The notes below the pieces were generated by a model. That model made no database searches. It was not told the origin of the DNA and worked only from the letters and a program-made list of their open reading frames with translations. A program made the position numbers and the translations under genes. A DNA stretch of 64,000 nucleotides, taken from the NCBI RefSeq assembly GCF_003387165.1, contig NZ_QUMW01000009.1, positions 186,001-250,000 of the forward strand, given 5' to 3'. Positions 26,378-37,918 of the stretch are shown here, piece after piece. The stretch comes from Jeotgalicoccus halotolerans (lineage in GTDB: Bacteria > Bacillota > Bacilli > Staphylococcales > Salinicoccaceae). How positions within the stretch are numbered: position 1 is the stretch's first letter; each line of letters starts with the position of its first letter.

Positions 26378-27334
26378 TTGTTTAATAAATTAACCGGACA
26401 TTTAAATGACTTAAACACATATGCCAAAGACGTACTGGAACTGATAGAATCACACGATGAAATTGTTATACTGAGACATCAGAAACCGGATCCCGATGCC
26501 TACGGTGCTCAGCTCGGTCTTCGTGCATATTTACAAAATAAATATCCTGATAAAAGTATCAAGGCGCTCGGCAGCGGCGAGCCGTCACTTGAGTTTTTAG
26601 GAGAAATGGACCGCGTGAGTACAATTGAGCGGCCTCTGGTTATTGTCGTGGATACGGGAAATAAAGAACGCATTGACGGCACGCTCGACTACGCAGAAAA
26701 AATCGTTAAAATTGACCATCACCCGAATGTCGAATTGTACGGCGACGTGTCGATTGTTGAGACGGATGTATCCTCATCGAGCGAACTGATTTATCTCTTA
26801 ATCGACAGATGGGACAGCTCAGCTATGAACGATGAAGCCGCAGCCTTGTTTTATATGGGAATCGTCGGTGACACGGGCAGATTTTTATACAATAATACGA
26901 GTGCTCTGACGCATGCAGTCGCATCTAAGCTGAAAGAGTTTAATTTCGATGCTGCGGATTTGAACAATCAGATGCATAAATCATCTAAAAATAAATTTAA
27001 ATATAAAGGTTATTTAATTAATAATGCAGTGTTTACGGATTCCGGCATCGCTTATGTGTACGTGCCGAAATCAATCATGGAAGAATACGATTTAAGCGTC
27101 AGCGAAGCGGGACTGGATGTAAATATCTTCAGGGAAATTGAAGATGTGAAAGTATGGTTTATCGCACTGGAAGGCGAGGGTGAAATCCGCGTCCGCCTCC
27201 GTTCAAAAGAGGTCGTAATCAACGATGTCGCTGCGATGTTCGACGGCGGCGGCCATCCGCTCGCTTCAGGCGTCCGTGTAAAAAACATGGATATGCTCAA
27301 AGAACTGCTTGTGAAAATTGAAGAAAAATTGTAA
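26378..27334 (+). CDS. nrnA: NrnA, bifunctional oligoribonuclease / PAP phosphatase
   Basis: A DHH/DHHA1 phosphoesterase that degrades nano-RNA and dephosphorylates 3'-phosphoadenosine 5'-phosphate. 318 residues. DHH motifs: PDPDAYG, VVDTGN, IDHHPN, GDTGRF; the DHHA1 motif is GGGHPLASG. The start is TTG at 26378, eight bases after GAGGAG (26364-26369); no closer ATG is available. dnaE starts 14 bp downstream. Confidence 0.94.
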   Translation: MFNKLTGHLNDLNTYAKDVLELIESHDEIVILRHQKPDPDAYGAQLGLRAYLQNKYPDKSIKALGSGEPSLEFLGEMDRVSTIERPLVIVVDTGNKERIDGTLDYAEKIVKIDHHPNVELYGDVSIVETDVSSSSELIYLLIDRWDSSAMNDEAAALFYMGIVGDTGRFLYNNTSALTHAVASKLKEFNFDAADLNNQMHKSSKNKFKYKGYLINNAVFTDSGIAYVYVPKSIMEEYDLSVSEAGLDVNIFREIEDVKVWFIALEGEGEIRVRLRSKEVVINDVAAMFDGGGHPLASGVRVKNMDMLKELLVKIEEKL

Positions 27335-27348
27335 GAGTAGGTGTTTCA

Positions 27349-30300
27349 ATGCTTAATTTAAATGTGCACAGCTCATTTGATTTTTTAAATTCAAATATTA
27401 CATTGGAGCGTTTATACGAGAAATTAAACAGTGACGGCCAGCGCGCTGTAGCTGTCACTGATTTAAACCGCATGCACGCGGTATACCGGCTGATGGCAAC
27501 TGCCCCGAAGTACGATATTAAACCGGTGCCCGGCATGGAAATTATTGTGGAAGACGGCATGAACGGCGTGTCGCTTGTGCTGCTGGCGAAAAATCATCAG
27601 GGCTATCTCGAGCTCGTGCGCACAAGCGCCATGCTGTCGTACAGAGGTTCAGAGCGGACGTCGCTCAAGTTTCTTCAGGATACTATTAAAAACTGCCTCT
27701 TAATCGGCAAGACTTCGGAAGCGACGGCCATTTTAAGCGCCATGGATCTTTCGGAAGAAGATAAATATATCAGCCACGATTCAGACGGAGATTACAAGAA
27801 GGTGTTTATAAAAGCCGCGCATTACGTTAATTCAAATGAACGGGGCTCCTTAAAAGTGCTGAATGCCATCCGGGATAACGAGCGGCTCAGTATTGACAGC
27901 GTGCAGAACCTCGAGGGGGATGCCTGTATTCAGACCCGGGATATGGTGCCTGAAGCCGCGCGCGTTTATTTAAAAAATAATGAAGAAATTATAAACAAGT
28001 GCGAGGTGCCGATACCTTCTGTATCTCATACACTGCCGAAATTTAATAATCCGGAAGGCAGCAGTTCAAAAGACTACTTATGGCAGCTTTTAACGGAAAG
28101 ATTTGAAGCAGGAGATTTCAGAGACCGTAATGAATATATGGAACGGCTGAAGTACGAATACGGCATTATTACCGGTATGGGATTTGAAGATTATTTTTTA
28201 ATTGTCCAGGACCTGGTAAATCATGCAAAATCAATCGGTATTTACGTCGGGCCGGGCAGGGGATCCTCCAGTGCAAGTCTCGTGTCGTATCTTTTGGATA
28301 TTACCGAAGTCGACCCGCTTGAATACAATTTGCTGTTTGAGCGTTTTCTGAATCCGGAGAGGGTAAGCATGCCGGATATCGATATCGACTTTGAAGATTC
28401 AAGACGCGATGAAGTCGTTAAATATTTAATTGAAAAATACGGCGATATGCGGGTGGCGAACATCATTACATACGGAACGCTGAGCGCCAAAATGGCTGCG
28501 CGCGACGTGGGGCGCGTCTTCAGTTTTTCTGACGATGAACTGAAGCTCGTGTCCAATCTGGTGCCGGATGAGCCGAACGCATCGCTTGAAGATGCATTTT
28601 CAAGCAGCCGTTTTAACACGCTTTTAGAAGCGGACAGAAAGTATAAAACATTTATGGATATCACGTTGAAAATTGAAGGACTCCCGCGCCATACATCGAC
28701 GCACGCAGCAGGCCTTCTTCTGAGCAGTGAAACGCTGACGAACAGCGTGCCCGTAATTTTCGCTGAAGGCCATGTAATGAGCCAGTGGCCGATGAAAGAT
28801 GTCGAAGCGGCTGGACTGTTAAAAATTGATCTGCTCGGCTTAAAAAATCTGTCGCTGATCCGCTATATGGTCCAGAGCATCAGGCGGACGGAGAAAAACT
28901 TCTCGCTTGATGATATAAAAGAAGATAAAAGAGTCTATAAAATGCTGTCAAAAGGAATGACTCTCGGTATTTTTCAGCTGGAGTCATCCGGCATCAGACG
29001 GGTCATTGAAAACTTTCAGCCCGAAAGTCTGAAGGATCTCGCTGCAGTACTTGCACTGTACCGGCCGGGTCCGATGAAGGAAATCGATAACTTTATCTAC
29101 AGAAAAGAACATCCTGAAACAATTAAGTATCCGCATGAAGATCTGAAAGATATTTTAAAAGAAACGTTCGGTGTCATCGTCTACCAGGAGCAGATTATGC
29201 AGATTGCCGGTAAAATTGCCGGCTTCAGTTACGGGGAAGCGGATATTTTAAGACGCGCCATGGGCAAAAAAGACCGTCATGCGCTGACTAATGAGCGCGA
29301 GCATTTTATTGCCGGAGCAGTGAAGAAAAACTACACTGCAGAGCTTGCAGAAAATATTTTCGATCTGATTATGGAGTTTGCAGACTATGGTTTTGTTAAG
29401 AGTCACGCGGTTGCCTACGGTAAAGTTGCCTACACGATGGCCTATATGAAACTGCATTATCCCGAACATTTTTACGCGGTCATATTAACACACCACCGGG
29501 GCAACGACGAAAAAATCAGCCAGCTTCTAACCGAGCTGAAGATGATGCGTATCCCGCTCCTCGCTCCGGATATTAATACATCCATATGGCAGAACTCGCA
29601 GCAAGAAGGCATTCTGCTCGGCTTTTCGATGATCAGCGGGATTTCAAGACCGCTGTATGAAGCGCTCATCAAAGCGCGTAAGGACGACGGACCTTTTAAG
29701 GATATATACGACCTGGTATCCCGCACGGATTTTAAATTCAATGAAAAAATCTTAAGAAACTTAATTATCTCGGGGGCACTCGACGGTTTTGAAGAAAACA
29801 GAAAAACGATGCTGCAGACGCTGCCGGATATTTTATCGACGGTGAGCGATGGTTATCAGCACGACTCGTTCTTAAGCTCCCTTGGTTTTAATCTTAAAAA
29901 AGAATACCGGTACAGCGAAGAAATGGACGGCGCTGAAAAAATTGAAGGCGAAAAAGAAGCGCTCGGATTTTATATTTCAACACATCCCATCCTCTTAAAG
30001 CATCGGGAACTTGAATTTATTCCCTTTTCTCTGATTCATCATAAACGTAAACACGGTACCTATCTTCTCTATATTGAAGATTTCCGCACGATTAAAGTGA
30101 AGAAAACAGGGCAGAATATGGCCTTTTTGACACTGACTGACGGGCATTCTAATATTGACGGGGTCCTATTTGCGAAAGAGTATTTTAAATATCATCCTAT
30201 GCTGAAAGAATCGATCGTGGCAGCGGATGCAACTTACGGAATGCGCCAGGAAAAACCGCAGCTCGTTATAGACAGACTGTATCCGGCGGACGACTACGTC

Positions 30301-30495
30301 CGGACGTATATAGAGAAAACCAAGAAAATCTATATCAGGGATGTCAGTATCGATGAAATTTCAGAGCTGCTCGCAGACAGCGGGGTGCCGATTCACGATT
30401 TTAATACGCAAGAATTTGCCGGATATATTCCAATCAGTAAAATAGAAGCGTTAATTTCAAACATACAAGTCGAAAATATCCGTTTAATCGTGTAA
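27349..30495 (+). CDS. dnaE: DNA polymerase III alpha subunit DnaE
   Basis: Replicative polymerase that in Firmicutes extends primers, mainly on the lagging strand, and acts with PolC. 1048 residues, normal for staphylococcal DnaE. Order: PHP domain (LNVHSSFDFLNS, about 1-200), C-family polymerase core with GPGRGSSSASLVSYLL and the catalytic PDIDIDFED (about residues 341-350), the finger region with YQEQIMQIA, tandem HhH, and an OB-fold near the C-terminus (FLTLTDGHSNIDGVLF). It probably shares a transcript with nrnA. Confidence 0.97.
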   Translation: MLNLNVHSSFDFLNSNITLERLYEKLNSDGQRAVAVTDLNRMHAVYRLMATAPKYDIKPVPGMEIIVEDGMNGVSLVLLAKNHQGYLELVRTSAMLSYRGSERTSLKFLQDTIKNCLLIGKTSEATAILSAMDLSEEDKYISHDSDGDYKKVFIKAAHYVNSNERGSLKVLNAIRDNERLSIDSVQNLEGDACIQTRDMVPEAARVYLKNNEEIINKCEVPIPSVSHTLPKFNNPEGSSSKDYLWQLLTERFEAGDFRDRNEYMERLKYEYGIITGMGFEDYFLIVQDLVNHAKSIGIYVGPGRGSSSASLVSYLLDITEVDPLEYNLLFERFLNPERVSMPDIDIDFEDSRRDEVVKYLIEKYGDMRVANIITYGTLSAKMAARDVGRVFSFSDDELKLVSNLVPDEPNASLEDAFSSSRFNTLLEADRKYKTFMDITLKIEGLPRHTSTHAAGLLLSSETLTNSVPVIFAEGHVMSQWPMKDVEAAGLLKIDLLGLKNLSLIRYMVQSIRRTEKNFSLDDIKEDKRVYKMLSKGMTLGIFQLESSGIRRVIENFQPESLKDLAAVLALYRPGPMKEIDNFIYRKEHPETIKYPHEDLKDILKETFGVIVYQEQIMQIAGKIAGFSYGEADILRRAMGKKDRHALTNEREHFIAGAVKKNYTAELAENIFDLIMEFADYGFVKSHAVAYGKVAYTMAYMKLHYPEHFYAVILTHHRGNDEKISQLLTELKMMRIPLLAPDINTSIWQNSQQEGILLGFSMISGISRPLYEALIKARKDDGPFKDIYDLVSRTDFKFNEKILRNLIISGALDGFEENRKTMLQTLPDILSTVSDGYQHDSFLSSLGFNLKKEYRYSEEMDGAEKIEGEKEALGFYISTHPILLKHRELEFIPFSLIHHKRKHGTYLLYIEDFRTIKVKKTGQNMAFLTLTDGHSNIDGVLFAKEYFKYHPMLKESIVAADATYGMRQEKPQLVIDRLYPADDYVRTYIEKTKKIYIRDVSIDEISELLADSGVPIHDFNTQEFAGYIPISKIEALISNIQVENIRLIV

Positions 30496-30561
30496 ATTTA
30501 TTGTAAAATAAAAAAATTAATGATAATATACCGTGGTATGACCACTTTAGGAGGAACTAAT

Positions 30562-31797
30562 TTGTCTTTAAAAAGCGATGCATTAGAACTGCACAAAGTT
30601 AACCAGGGAAAGCTTTCCGTCAATTCAAAAGTAGCATTAAAGGATAAAAAGGCGCTCAGTCTTGCGTATTCACCGGGAGTTGCTGAGCCGTGCAAGGAAA
30701 TATACGAAGATGAAAGAAAGATATTTGATTACACGATTAAAGGTAATACTGTAGGCGTTGTCACTGATGGTTCGGCAGTGCTCGGACTCGGTAATATCGG
30801 AGCTTCAGCCAGTCTGCCGGTAATGGAAGGGAAGAGTGCGCTTCTTAAAAACTTTGCAGGCGTAGATTCTTTCCCAATCGCTTTAAAAACAAATGACGTC
30901 GATGAAATCGTCAATACAGTTAAACTGATGACTCCTGTCTTCGGTGGTATTAATCTGGAAGATATTTCAGCGCCGAGATGTTTTGAAATTGAGGAAAGGC
31001 TGAAAAAGGAAACTGATATTCCTGTCTTTCACGATGATCAGCACGGGACGGCTATCGTTACGCTGGCTGGTCTGATAAACGCAGTCAAACTGACAGGCAA
31101 AACTTTATCTACTGTTAAAGTGGTACTGAACGGCGCGGGCGCTGCAGGTGTTGCTATTGTTAAACTGCTTCACAGTTTTGGAGTCAAAGATATGATTATG
31201 TGCGATTCGCGCGGAGCGATTTACGAAGGCCGTGAAAGAGGCATGAACGCAATCAAAGATGAAGTTGCGAAGTTTACCAATATCGATAATGAAGAAGGCA
31301 AGCTTGCAGATGTTATTAAAGATGCAGATATTTTTATTGGTGTATCAGTGGAAAATGCAGTAACTGAAGAAATGGTCCGCTCGATGAATGAAGATCCGAT
31401 TATCTTTGCTATGGCAAACCCGACTCCTGAAATTATGCCTGATGTCGCAATTGCCGCCGGTGCCAAAGTAGTGGGCACAGGACGCAGCGACTTCCCGAAC
31501 CAGGTTAATAATGTACTGGCTTTCCCGGGTATTTTCAGAGGTGCACTCGATGTTCAGTCGACGCACATCAATGAGGAAATGAAAAAAGCGGCAGTGCTCG
31601 CAATCGCAGAAATTGTTAAGCCTGAAGAATTGAGTGCGGATTATGTGATTCCGGACGCCTTCCATCCGGAAGTAGCGCCGATGGTTGCAGAGCGCGTGGC
31701 AGCGGCTGCTATGAATACGGGCGTGTCGCGTAAAAAAGTTGAAGCCGGTTACGTATACTCCAGGACGAAAAAACTGATCAGCGAATTGAACGGTTAA
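30562..31797 (+). CDS. NAD(P)-dependent malic enzyme
   Basis: Oxidative decarboxylation of malate to pyruvate; the sequence is closest in style to Bacillus YtsJ, which prefers NADP and supplies NADPH. 411 residues with SPGVAEPCKEIYED, VVTDGSAVLGLGNIG, the metal-site motif HDDQHGTAIV and NAD-loop NGAGAAGVAIVKLL. The start is TTG at 30562 (SLKSDALELHKVNQGKL), six bases after AGGAGGAA (30549-30556); the frame is open further upstream but without support. It ends 2 bp before the GntR gene and leads an operon-like run to accDA. Confidence 0.95.
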   Translation: MSLKSDALELHKVNQGKLSVNSKVALKDKKALSLAYSPGVAEPCKEIYEDERKIFDYTIKGNTVGVVTDGSAVLGLGNIGASASLPVMEGKSALLKNFAGVDSFPIALKTNDVDEIVNTVKLMTPVFGGINLEDISAPRCFEIEERLKKETDIPVFHDDQHGTAIVTLAGLINAVKLTGKTLSTVKVVLNGAGAAGVAIVKLLHSFGVKDMIMCDSRGAIYEGRERGMNAIKDEVAKFTNIDNEEGKLADVIKDADIFIGVSVENAVTEEMVRSMNEDPIIFAMANPTPEIMPDVAIAAGAKVVGTGRSDFPNQVNNVLAFPGIFRGALDVQSTHINEEMKKAAVLAIAEIVKPEELSADYVIPDAFHPEVAPMVAERVAAAAMNTGVSRKKVEAGYVYSRTKKLISELNG

Positions 31798-31799
31798 TC

Positions 31800-32222
31800 A
31801 TGGAAAATAAAAAGGGTCTTCAGATGATTCTTGAAGAGATTAATAAAATTATCGTGGATCAGAATATCGGCATCGGAGAGAAGCTACCGAGTGAACGCTA
31901 TTTGAAAGAACGGCTGAATGTCAGCCGGCAGAGCGTAAGGGAAGCGCTGAGAGCGCTGGAACTTATCGGGGTTATTTACGTTAAACGCGGGGAAGGTACG
32001 TATCTTGCGAATATCGACAGCCACCAGCTCTACACTTTAATAGCGAAATATCTGCTTAGAACAGACAGACAATATGAAGAGTTAGTTGAATTGATGCATA
32101 TGATTGATTATTACTACGAACATAAATATAATGGCATGAAAACTGTGGATGACGGTGATAATCAAGTGGTGCAGAGAATCTACAAACTGCTGAAAAAATA
32201 TGCTGACGGCTATGACAGCTAA
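31800..32222 (+). CDS. GntR-family regulator with short C-terminus
   Basis: A 140-residue repressor-like protein. The N-terminal winged helix is clear (GEKLPSERYLKERLNVSRQSVREALRALELIGVIYVKRGEGTYL, quoted as separate segments GEKLPSERYL, VSRQSVREAL, GVIYVKRGEG). The C-terminal domain is about 65 residues, far shorter than a complete FadR/FCD sensor (about 150), and ends cleanly. It sits between malic enzyme and accD with 2-bp and 18-bp spacing, so control of malate or fatty-acid genes is plausible but inferred. Confidence 0.85.
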   Translation: MENKKGLQMILEEINKIIVDQNIGIGEKLPSERYLKERLNVSRQSVREALRALELIGVIYVKRGEGTYLANIDSHQLYTLIAKYLLRTDRQYEELVELMHMIDYYYEHKYNGMKTVDDGDNQVVQRIYKLLKKYADGYDS

Positions 32223-32240
32223 CTTCGATGAGGTGTAAAA

Positions 32241-33089
32241 ATGTTAAAGGATATATTTTTTAAACTGAACAAAAAAGCAAGTGATGAAAAAACGGATAAG
32301 GCTGAGAAACAGGAAACGATTATGACGAAGTGTCCAAACTGCAAGAAGATTCTTTATTCAAAAGATCTTCACAAGCGTTTGAACGTCTGTTCAAATTGCG
32401 AGCATCATCTGCCAATCATAAGCACGGAGCGGATGGATGCGCTGCTCGATATTGACAGCGGCAAAGAACTGTTTGCAAATATTACATCGGTTAACCCGCT
32501 GAATTTCCCGAATTACGAAGAGAAACTTGCTTCTGATAAAGAGAAAACAGGTCTCGAAGAAGCATTAATCGTTTCCCACGGGAAAATTATGGGCAGTGAA
32601 GCGGTCGTCGCGATTATGGATCCGCGTTTCCGTATGGGCAGCATGGGTTCGGCGCTCGGTGAAAAACTGGCGCGTACTTTCCAGTATGCAACAGAACACA
32701 GACTGCCGGTCATCGTCTTTACAGCGAGCGGCGGCGCGCGCATGCAGGAAGGGATTTTATCGCTAATGCAGATGGCGAAAGTCAGCGTCGCGATTGAACG
32801 GCATAACAAAGCAGGTCTTCTTTACATCGCCTACATGACAAACCCTACAACGGGCGGAGTTTCCGCATCATTTGCGTCAGTCGGCGATATTAACTTAGCT
32901 GAAAAAGGCGCTTTAATCGGTTTTGCCGGACGCCGTGTAATCGAAGAAACAATTAAAGAAAAACTGCCGGATGATTTCCAGACGGCGGAGTTTTTACTCA
33001 AGCACGGGCAGCTTGATGATGTCGTCAACAGAGTGAACATGAAACGCTATCTTGGCACGATTTTAAAGATGCATGAAGAGGTTGTGTAA
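32241..33089 (+). CDS. accD: Acetyl-CoA carboxylase carboxyltransferase subunit beta
   Basis: Half of the carboxyltransferase that moves the carboxyl group from biotin to acetyl-CoA, the first step of fatty-acid synthesis. 282 residues. The N-terminal zinc ribbon has Cys31, Cys34, Cys50 and Cys53; the crotonase-like core has [10 protein letters not shown] and [14 protein letters not shown]. accA follows after 2 bp, giving coupled synthesis of the two subunits. Confidence 0.97.
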   Translation: MLKDIFFKLNKKASDEKTDKAEKQETIMTKCPNCKKILYSKDLHKRLNVCSNCEHHLPIISTERMDALLDIDSGKELFANITSVNPLNFPNYEEKLASDKEKTGLEEALIVSHGKIMGSEAVVAIMDPRFRMGSMGSALGEKLARTFQYATEHRLPVIVFTASGGARMQEGILSLMQMAKVSVAIERHNKAGLLYIAYMTNPTTGGVSASFASVGDINLAEKGALIGFAGRRVIEETIKEKLPDDFQTAEFLLKHGQLDDVVNRVNMKRYLGTILKMHEEVV

Positions 33090-33091
33090 TT

Positions 33092-34039
33092 ATGGTATTT
33101 GAATTTGAAAAACCGGTTCAGGAACTGGAAAACAAAATTAAAGAGCTTGAAAAATATGCCCATAAAAATAAGCTGGATTTGACGACTGAAATCAGCTTTC
33201 TGGAGAGAAAAGTGAAGGATAAAAAAGAAGAAGTATATTCTCATCTTACACCCTGGCAGCGTGTTGAAATTGCACGCTACATAAAACGGCCGACTTCAAA
33301 AGAATATATCGCTGCGCTGTTCGATGACTTTATCGAGTTTAAAGGCGACCGCGCCTACTCGGATGACAATGCGATTATCGGAGGTATTGCGATGTTCAAG
33401 GGACGTCCAGTGACCGTAATCGGCAACCAGCGCGGAATGGATACGAAAGATAATATTGCGCGCAACTTCGGCATGGCGCACCCCGACGGCTACAGGAAAG
33501 CTCTCCGTCTGATGAAGCAGGCGGAGAAATTCAAACGCCCGGTGATCTGCTTTATAGATACGAAAGGTGCATATCCGGGTAAAGCCGCTGAAGAACGCGG
33601 CCAGAGCGAGTCGATTGCAAGAAACCTGGTCGAAATGGCTGGTCTGACTGTGCCTGTAATCAGTATCGTTATAGGGGAAGGCGGGTCGGGCGGTGCACTA
33701 GCGCTCGGTGTCTGCAATAAATTATTCATGCTCGAAAATGCAACTTACTCGGTGATTTCACCAGAAGGTGCAGCAAGTATTTTATTTAAAGACGCTTCGC
33801 TGAAAGAAATCGCAGCGGAATCTTTAAAAATAACTGCAGCTGATCTGCTTGAACTGGGCGTGAGTGACGGCACGATAAAAGAACCGGCCGGCGGCGCTCA
33901 TCACGATAAATCATTTGTTTTCAACAAAACGGATGAAGTGCTGCAGAATGCACTGGCGGAACTTACGCCGATGGACGGTAATGCTTTAATCGATCAGCGT
34001 TACGACAAATACATGTCGATTGGACAGTTCAGTGAATAA
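33092..34039 (+). CDS. accA: Acetyl-CoA carboxylase carboxyltransferase subunit alpha
   Basis: Partner of AccD in the alpha2beta2 carboxyltransferase. 315 residues with an N-terminal coiled-coil (about 5-50), [28 protein letters not shown] and [12 protein letters not shown]. It closes the malic enzyme-GntR-accD-accA unit and is followed by a strong terminator. Confidence 0.97.
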   Translation: MVFEFEKPVQELENKIKELEKYAHKNKLDLTTEISFLERKVKDKKEEVYSHLTPWQRVEIARYIKRPTSKEYIAALFDDFIEFKGDRAYSDDNAIIGGIAMFKGRPVTVIGNQRGMDTKDNIARNFGMAHPDGYRKALRLMKQAEKFKRPVICFIDTKGAYPGKAAEERGQSESIARNLVEMAGLTVPVISIVIGEGGSGGALALGVCNKLFMLENATYSVISPEGAASILFKDASLKEIAAESLKITAADLLELGVSDGTIKEPAGGAHHDKSFVFNKTDEVLQNALAELTPMDGNALIDQRYDKYMSIGQFSE

Positions 34040-34050
34040 CAGGAATATAT

Positions 34051-34090
34051 AAATCGCACTTGCCCGTATGGAGGCGGGTGCGATTTTTTT
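34051..34090 (+). terminator. Terminator of accDA unit
   Basis: AAATCGCACTTGCC pairs with GGCGGGTGCGATTT (wobbles) and is followed by Ts. Confidence 0.9.
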
Positions 34091-34112
34091 GATTAGTGTA
34101 TCAATGGAGCGT

Positions 34113-34151
34113 GTTCATTGGCCGGCTGGCGTCTTTACTCAGCCAATGAAC
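34113..34151. promoter_or_regulatory. Inverted repeat upstream of pfkA
   Basis: GTTCATTGGC (34113-34122) and GCCAATGAAC (34142-34151) form a perfect 10-bp inverted repeat with a 19-nt spacer and no T run. A second palindrome, GCATAATTATGC, lies at 34227-34238, nearer the pfkA start. Either may be an operator or leader structure; no clear sigma-A promoter could be assigned. Confidence 0.4.
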
Positions 34152-34224
34152 TTAAGTCAGTAGCGCACCGCAAGCCCGCCTTTCGATTTACTCGCATTTT
34201 CCGCGCCATATAGATAGACCGTGA

Positions 34225-35232
<1,008 letters not shown>

Positions 35233-35245
35233 GAGGAAAAGAAGA

Positions 35246-37006
35246 ATGAGAAATACAAAGATTGTATGTACAATAGGACCGGCTTCAGAATCGGAAGAAG
35301 TGCTTGAAAAAGTAATTATGGCGGGGATGAACGTTGCGCGTTTAAACTTTTCGCACGGTGACCACAAAGAACACCAGGCGCGCATTGATACGATTAGAAA
35401 AGTAGCGAAACGCCTCGATAAAACAGTCGGTATTCTCTTGGACACAAAAGGACCGGAAATCAGAACGCACTCGATGGAAAATGGAGAGGTTGAACTTGTC
35501 CGCGGGCAGAAAATCGAAGTGTCCATGACAGAGGTGCTCGGTAATTCAGAACGTTTCTCTGTTTCCTATGAAGGGCTGATCGATGATGTTGACCCGGGAG
35601 ACTTTATTCTTCTTGATGACGGACTGGTTGAACTTGAAATCGATGAACTGAATAAAGATACAGGCATTATTACGACGACTGTTAAAAACAACGGCCTCTT
35701 AAAAAATAAAAAAGGGGTTAACGTGCCTGGTGTCAGCGTAAAACTACCAGGCTTAACAGAAAAAGATAAGGAAGATGTGAAGTTCGGCATCGAGCAGGGT
35801 GTTGATTTTATCGCGGCAAGCTTTGTCAGACGTGCAAAGGACGTGCTTGAAATCCGGGAGATGCTTGAATCACACGACGGAGAATACATTAAAATTATTC
35901 CTAAAATTGAAAACCAGGAAGGAATCGACAACATCGATGAAATCCTAAAAATTTCAGACGGCCTGATGGTCGCCCGAGGTGACCTCGGTGTGGAAATTGC
36001 CCCGGAAACAGTACCGATGATGCAAAAAGAGCTCATCAGAAAATGTAATTTACTCGGTAAACCGGTAATTACTGCAACACAGATGCTCGATTCTATGCAG
36101 ACGAATCCGAGATGTACACGCGCTGAAGCAAGTGACGTGGCGAACGCAATTTACGACGGCAGCGATGCGGTAATGCTGAGCGGTGAAACAGCAGCTGGTG
36201 CGTATCCGGTAGAAGCAGTGCAGACGATGGCGAAAATCGCAGTATCGGCTGAAGAGGCTCAGGACTATAAGAAATTATTATCCGACAGAACGAAATCAAC
36301 TCAGACAAATATGGTGACAGCAATCGGTGTATCCGTTGCCCACACTGCTCTGAATTTAAAATGTAAGGCAATTGTCGCAGCAACTGAAAGCGGACATACA
36401 GCGAATATGATTGCGAAATACCGTCCGCATGCGAATATCGTGGCGGTCACTCCTTATGAACATGTCGCGCGTCAGCTTAATCTCGTCTGGGGTGTTAACC
36501 CGATTGTCAAAGAAGCGGAAAGAGATACAGATGAGCTGCTCAATACATCTGTAATGGCAACGCTTGAAAAAGGCTACGCAAATGAAGGCGACTTAATTAT
36601 TATTACCGCAGGTGTGCCTGCAGGCCGAGCGGGCACGACGAACTTAATGAAACTGCACGTCGTCGGGGATACGCTGATTAAAGCGCAGGGGATCGGCGAT
36701 AAAACAGCAGTCGGAGAAGTAGTTACTGCAAGAAATTATAATGAACTGGAAGGCAAAGATACAACGGACAAGATTGTTGTTGTTCAGTCAGTCGATGCCT
36801 TAATGACGCCGCTCTTAGTTAAAGCAGCAGGATTAATTACTGTTGAAGGCGGACTGACAAGCCAGGGTGCTATCGTCGGCTTGAACCTGGAACTGCCGAC
36901 TATTGTCGGTGCAAAAGAAGCACTTGAAGTGCTGGAAGACAATATGCTCGTTACTATAGACAGTGAGCAGAGCGTAGTCTACAGCGGACATGCGCATGTG
37001 TTATAA
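35246..37006 (+). CDS. pyk: Pyruvate kinase with C-terminal PEP-utilizer-like domain
   Basis: Makes pyruvate and ATP from phosphoenolpyruvate. 586 residues: catalytic barrel with [26 protein letters not shown] and [10 protein letters not shown], a C-terminal allosteric domain, and an extra C-terminal domain of about 110 residues as in Geobacillus and staphylococci. In that extra domain the usual TSHA motif reads TSQG, so the phospho-histidine of PEP-utilizing enzymes is missing. ATG at 35246 follows AGGAGG. Operon with pfkA. Confidence 0.96.
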   Translation: MRNTKIVCTIGPASESEEVLEKVIMAGMNVARLNFSHGDHKEHQARIDTIRKVAKRLDKTVGILLDTKGPEIRTHSMENGEVELVRGQKIEVSMTEVLGNSERFSVSYEGLIDDVDPGDFILLDDGLVELEIDELNKDTGIITTTVKNNGLLKNKKGVNVPGVSVKLPGLTEKDKEDVKFGIEQGVDFIAASFVRRAKDVLEIREMLESHDGEYIKIIPKIENQEGIDNIDEILKISDGLMVARGDLGVEIAPETVPMMQKELIRKCNLLGKPVITATQMLDSMQTNPRCTRAEASDVANAIYDGSDAVMLSGETAAGAYPVEAVQTMAKIAVSAEEAQDYKKLLSDRTKSTQTNMVTAIGVSVAHTALNLKCKAIVAATESGHTANMIAKYRPHANIVAVTPYEHVARQLNLVWGVNPIVKEAERDTDELLNTSVMATLEKGYANEGDLIIITAGVPAGRAGTTNLMKLHVVGDTLIKAQGIGDKTAVGEVVTARNYNELEGKDTTDKIVVVQSVDALMTPLLVKAAGLITVEGGLTSQGAIVGLNLELPTIVGAKEALEVLEDNMLVTIDSEQSVVYSGHAHVL

Positions 37007-37024
37007 GGATTAGAGGTGTGTTGT

Positions 37025-37762
37025 ATGAAGAGAACACTCACTGCCTTACTCGGGAGCATATTGTTTTTATCAGCATGTTCAGCCGGCAATGAAGATCAGC
37101 CGGCTGAAGAAGCAGCTCCTGAGACTGAGCAGGAAAATACAGAACAAGCTGCCAGCAGCAGCGATATGTCGTCAGCTGATTTAATTGAGGGTGCAGTTGA
37201 AAATAGTGAAGGTATTACGAGCTATGAAGCCCGACAGTCATTTAAAATTACTATGCCGGAGGAAGAAAGTACAATTCGGACGATTATGACTTATGGCGGA
37301 CAAAATGAGCTGAAACTCTCTGTGAATAACAATGGTGATATCATTACTCATTATGTGGTTGAAGGTGACCACTTTATGTACCGGGACAATGAAGTCGTCG
37401 ATACAGAAGAAACAGTGGAAATTGAAAGCAGCGATTACGAAACAATCGTCTCGGCACTTAAAAACTATCCGGAAGGCGAAGTCAGCGAACTTGACGGAGG
37501 GTATGCACTCACGATAAAGATCGACGACATCTCAGGATTAAGCAGTTTTATCGATGAAGAAACACTCGCTGATGTCGAATCGGCAGAGAGTATTAACGGG
37601 ACTCTGCAGCTGTACTTTGATGCGGAGTATAAATTTACTGGCAGTGAACTTAAAGCGGACCTGGTAAATGAGGGCGAAGAAATTACGATTCACTCGACGG
37701 TCGATTATACGAATATCGACAAGGTTGACATGATTGAAAAACCGCATAATATGTCAGAATAA
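37025..37762 (+). CDS. Lipoprotein, DUF6612-like or unknown
   Basis: A 245-residue secreted lipoprotein: basic start MKRT, hydrophobic core, lipobox LSAC with Cys at about residue 18, then a Glu/Gln-rich linker (about 20-50) and a beta-rich domain (YEARQSFKITM, FDAEYKFTGSELKADL) typical of LolA/LppX-like lipid-binding folds or DUF6612. Function unknown. An in-frame GTG at 37016 lies inside the Shine-Dalgarno GAGGTG; ATG 37025 is preferred. It starts 18 bp after pyk and could be read from the same transcript. Confidence 0.8.
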   Translation: MKRTLTALLGSILFLSACSAGNEDQPAEEAAPETEQENTEQAASSSDMSSADLIEGAVENSEGITSYEARQSFKITMPEEESTIRTIMTYGGQNELKLSVNNNGDIITHYVVEGDHFMYRDNEVVDTEETVEIESSDYETIVSALKNYPEGEVSELDGGYALTIKIDDISGLSSFIDEETLADVESAESINGTLQLYFDAEYKFTGSELKADLVNEGEEITIHSTVDYTNIDKVDMIEKPHNMSE

Positions 37763-37774
37763 AATATCAGAATC

Positions 37775-37816
37775 AAGAAACCGGAGGCAGTGTATAAAAA
37801 TGCCTCCGGTTTCTTA
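37775..37816 (+). terminator. Terminator of pfkA-pyk-lipoprotein
   Basis: AAGAAACCGGAGGCA pairs perfectly with TGCCTCCGGTTTCTT. Confidence 0.9.
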
Positions 37817-37855
37817 TTAACAATTAATTTATACTTATGCTAATATATAAGATAA

Positions 37856-37892
37856 TTAACTGATTCTTATTACACGATAAATAATCAGTTAA
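37856..37892. promoter_or_regulatory. Dyad in the citZ upstream region
   Basis: TTAACTGATT (37856-37865) and AATCAGTTAA (37883-37892) are a perfect 10-bp inverted repeat; inside it TTAT and ATAA continue the dyad around TACACG. This looks like a large operator. In Bacillus citZ is repressed by CcpC, whose box is built on ATAA/TTAT half sites; the match here is suggestive only. Confidence 0.45.
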
Positions 37893-37918
37893 ATAGTAAT
37901 AGAATCTCGCAGTGTCAA

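Noticed and set aside
31800-32222. The short GntR regulator as a truncated pseudogene
   Set aside because: The frame ends cleanly, spacing to accD is tight and regular, and short regulators at this position are known in staphylococci; treated as a real gene.
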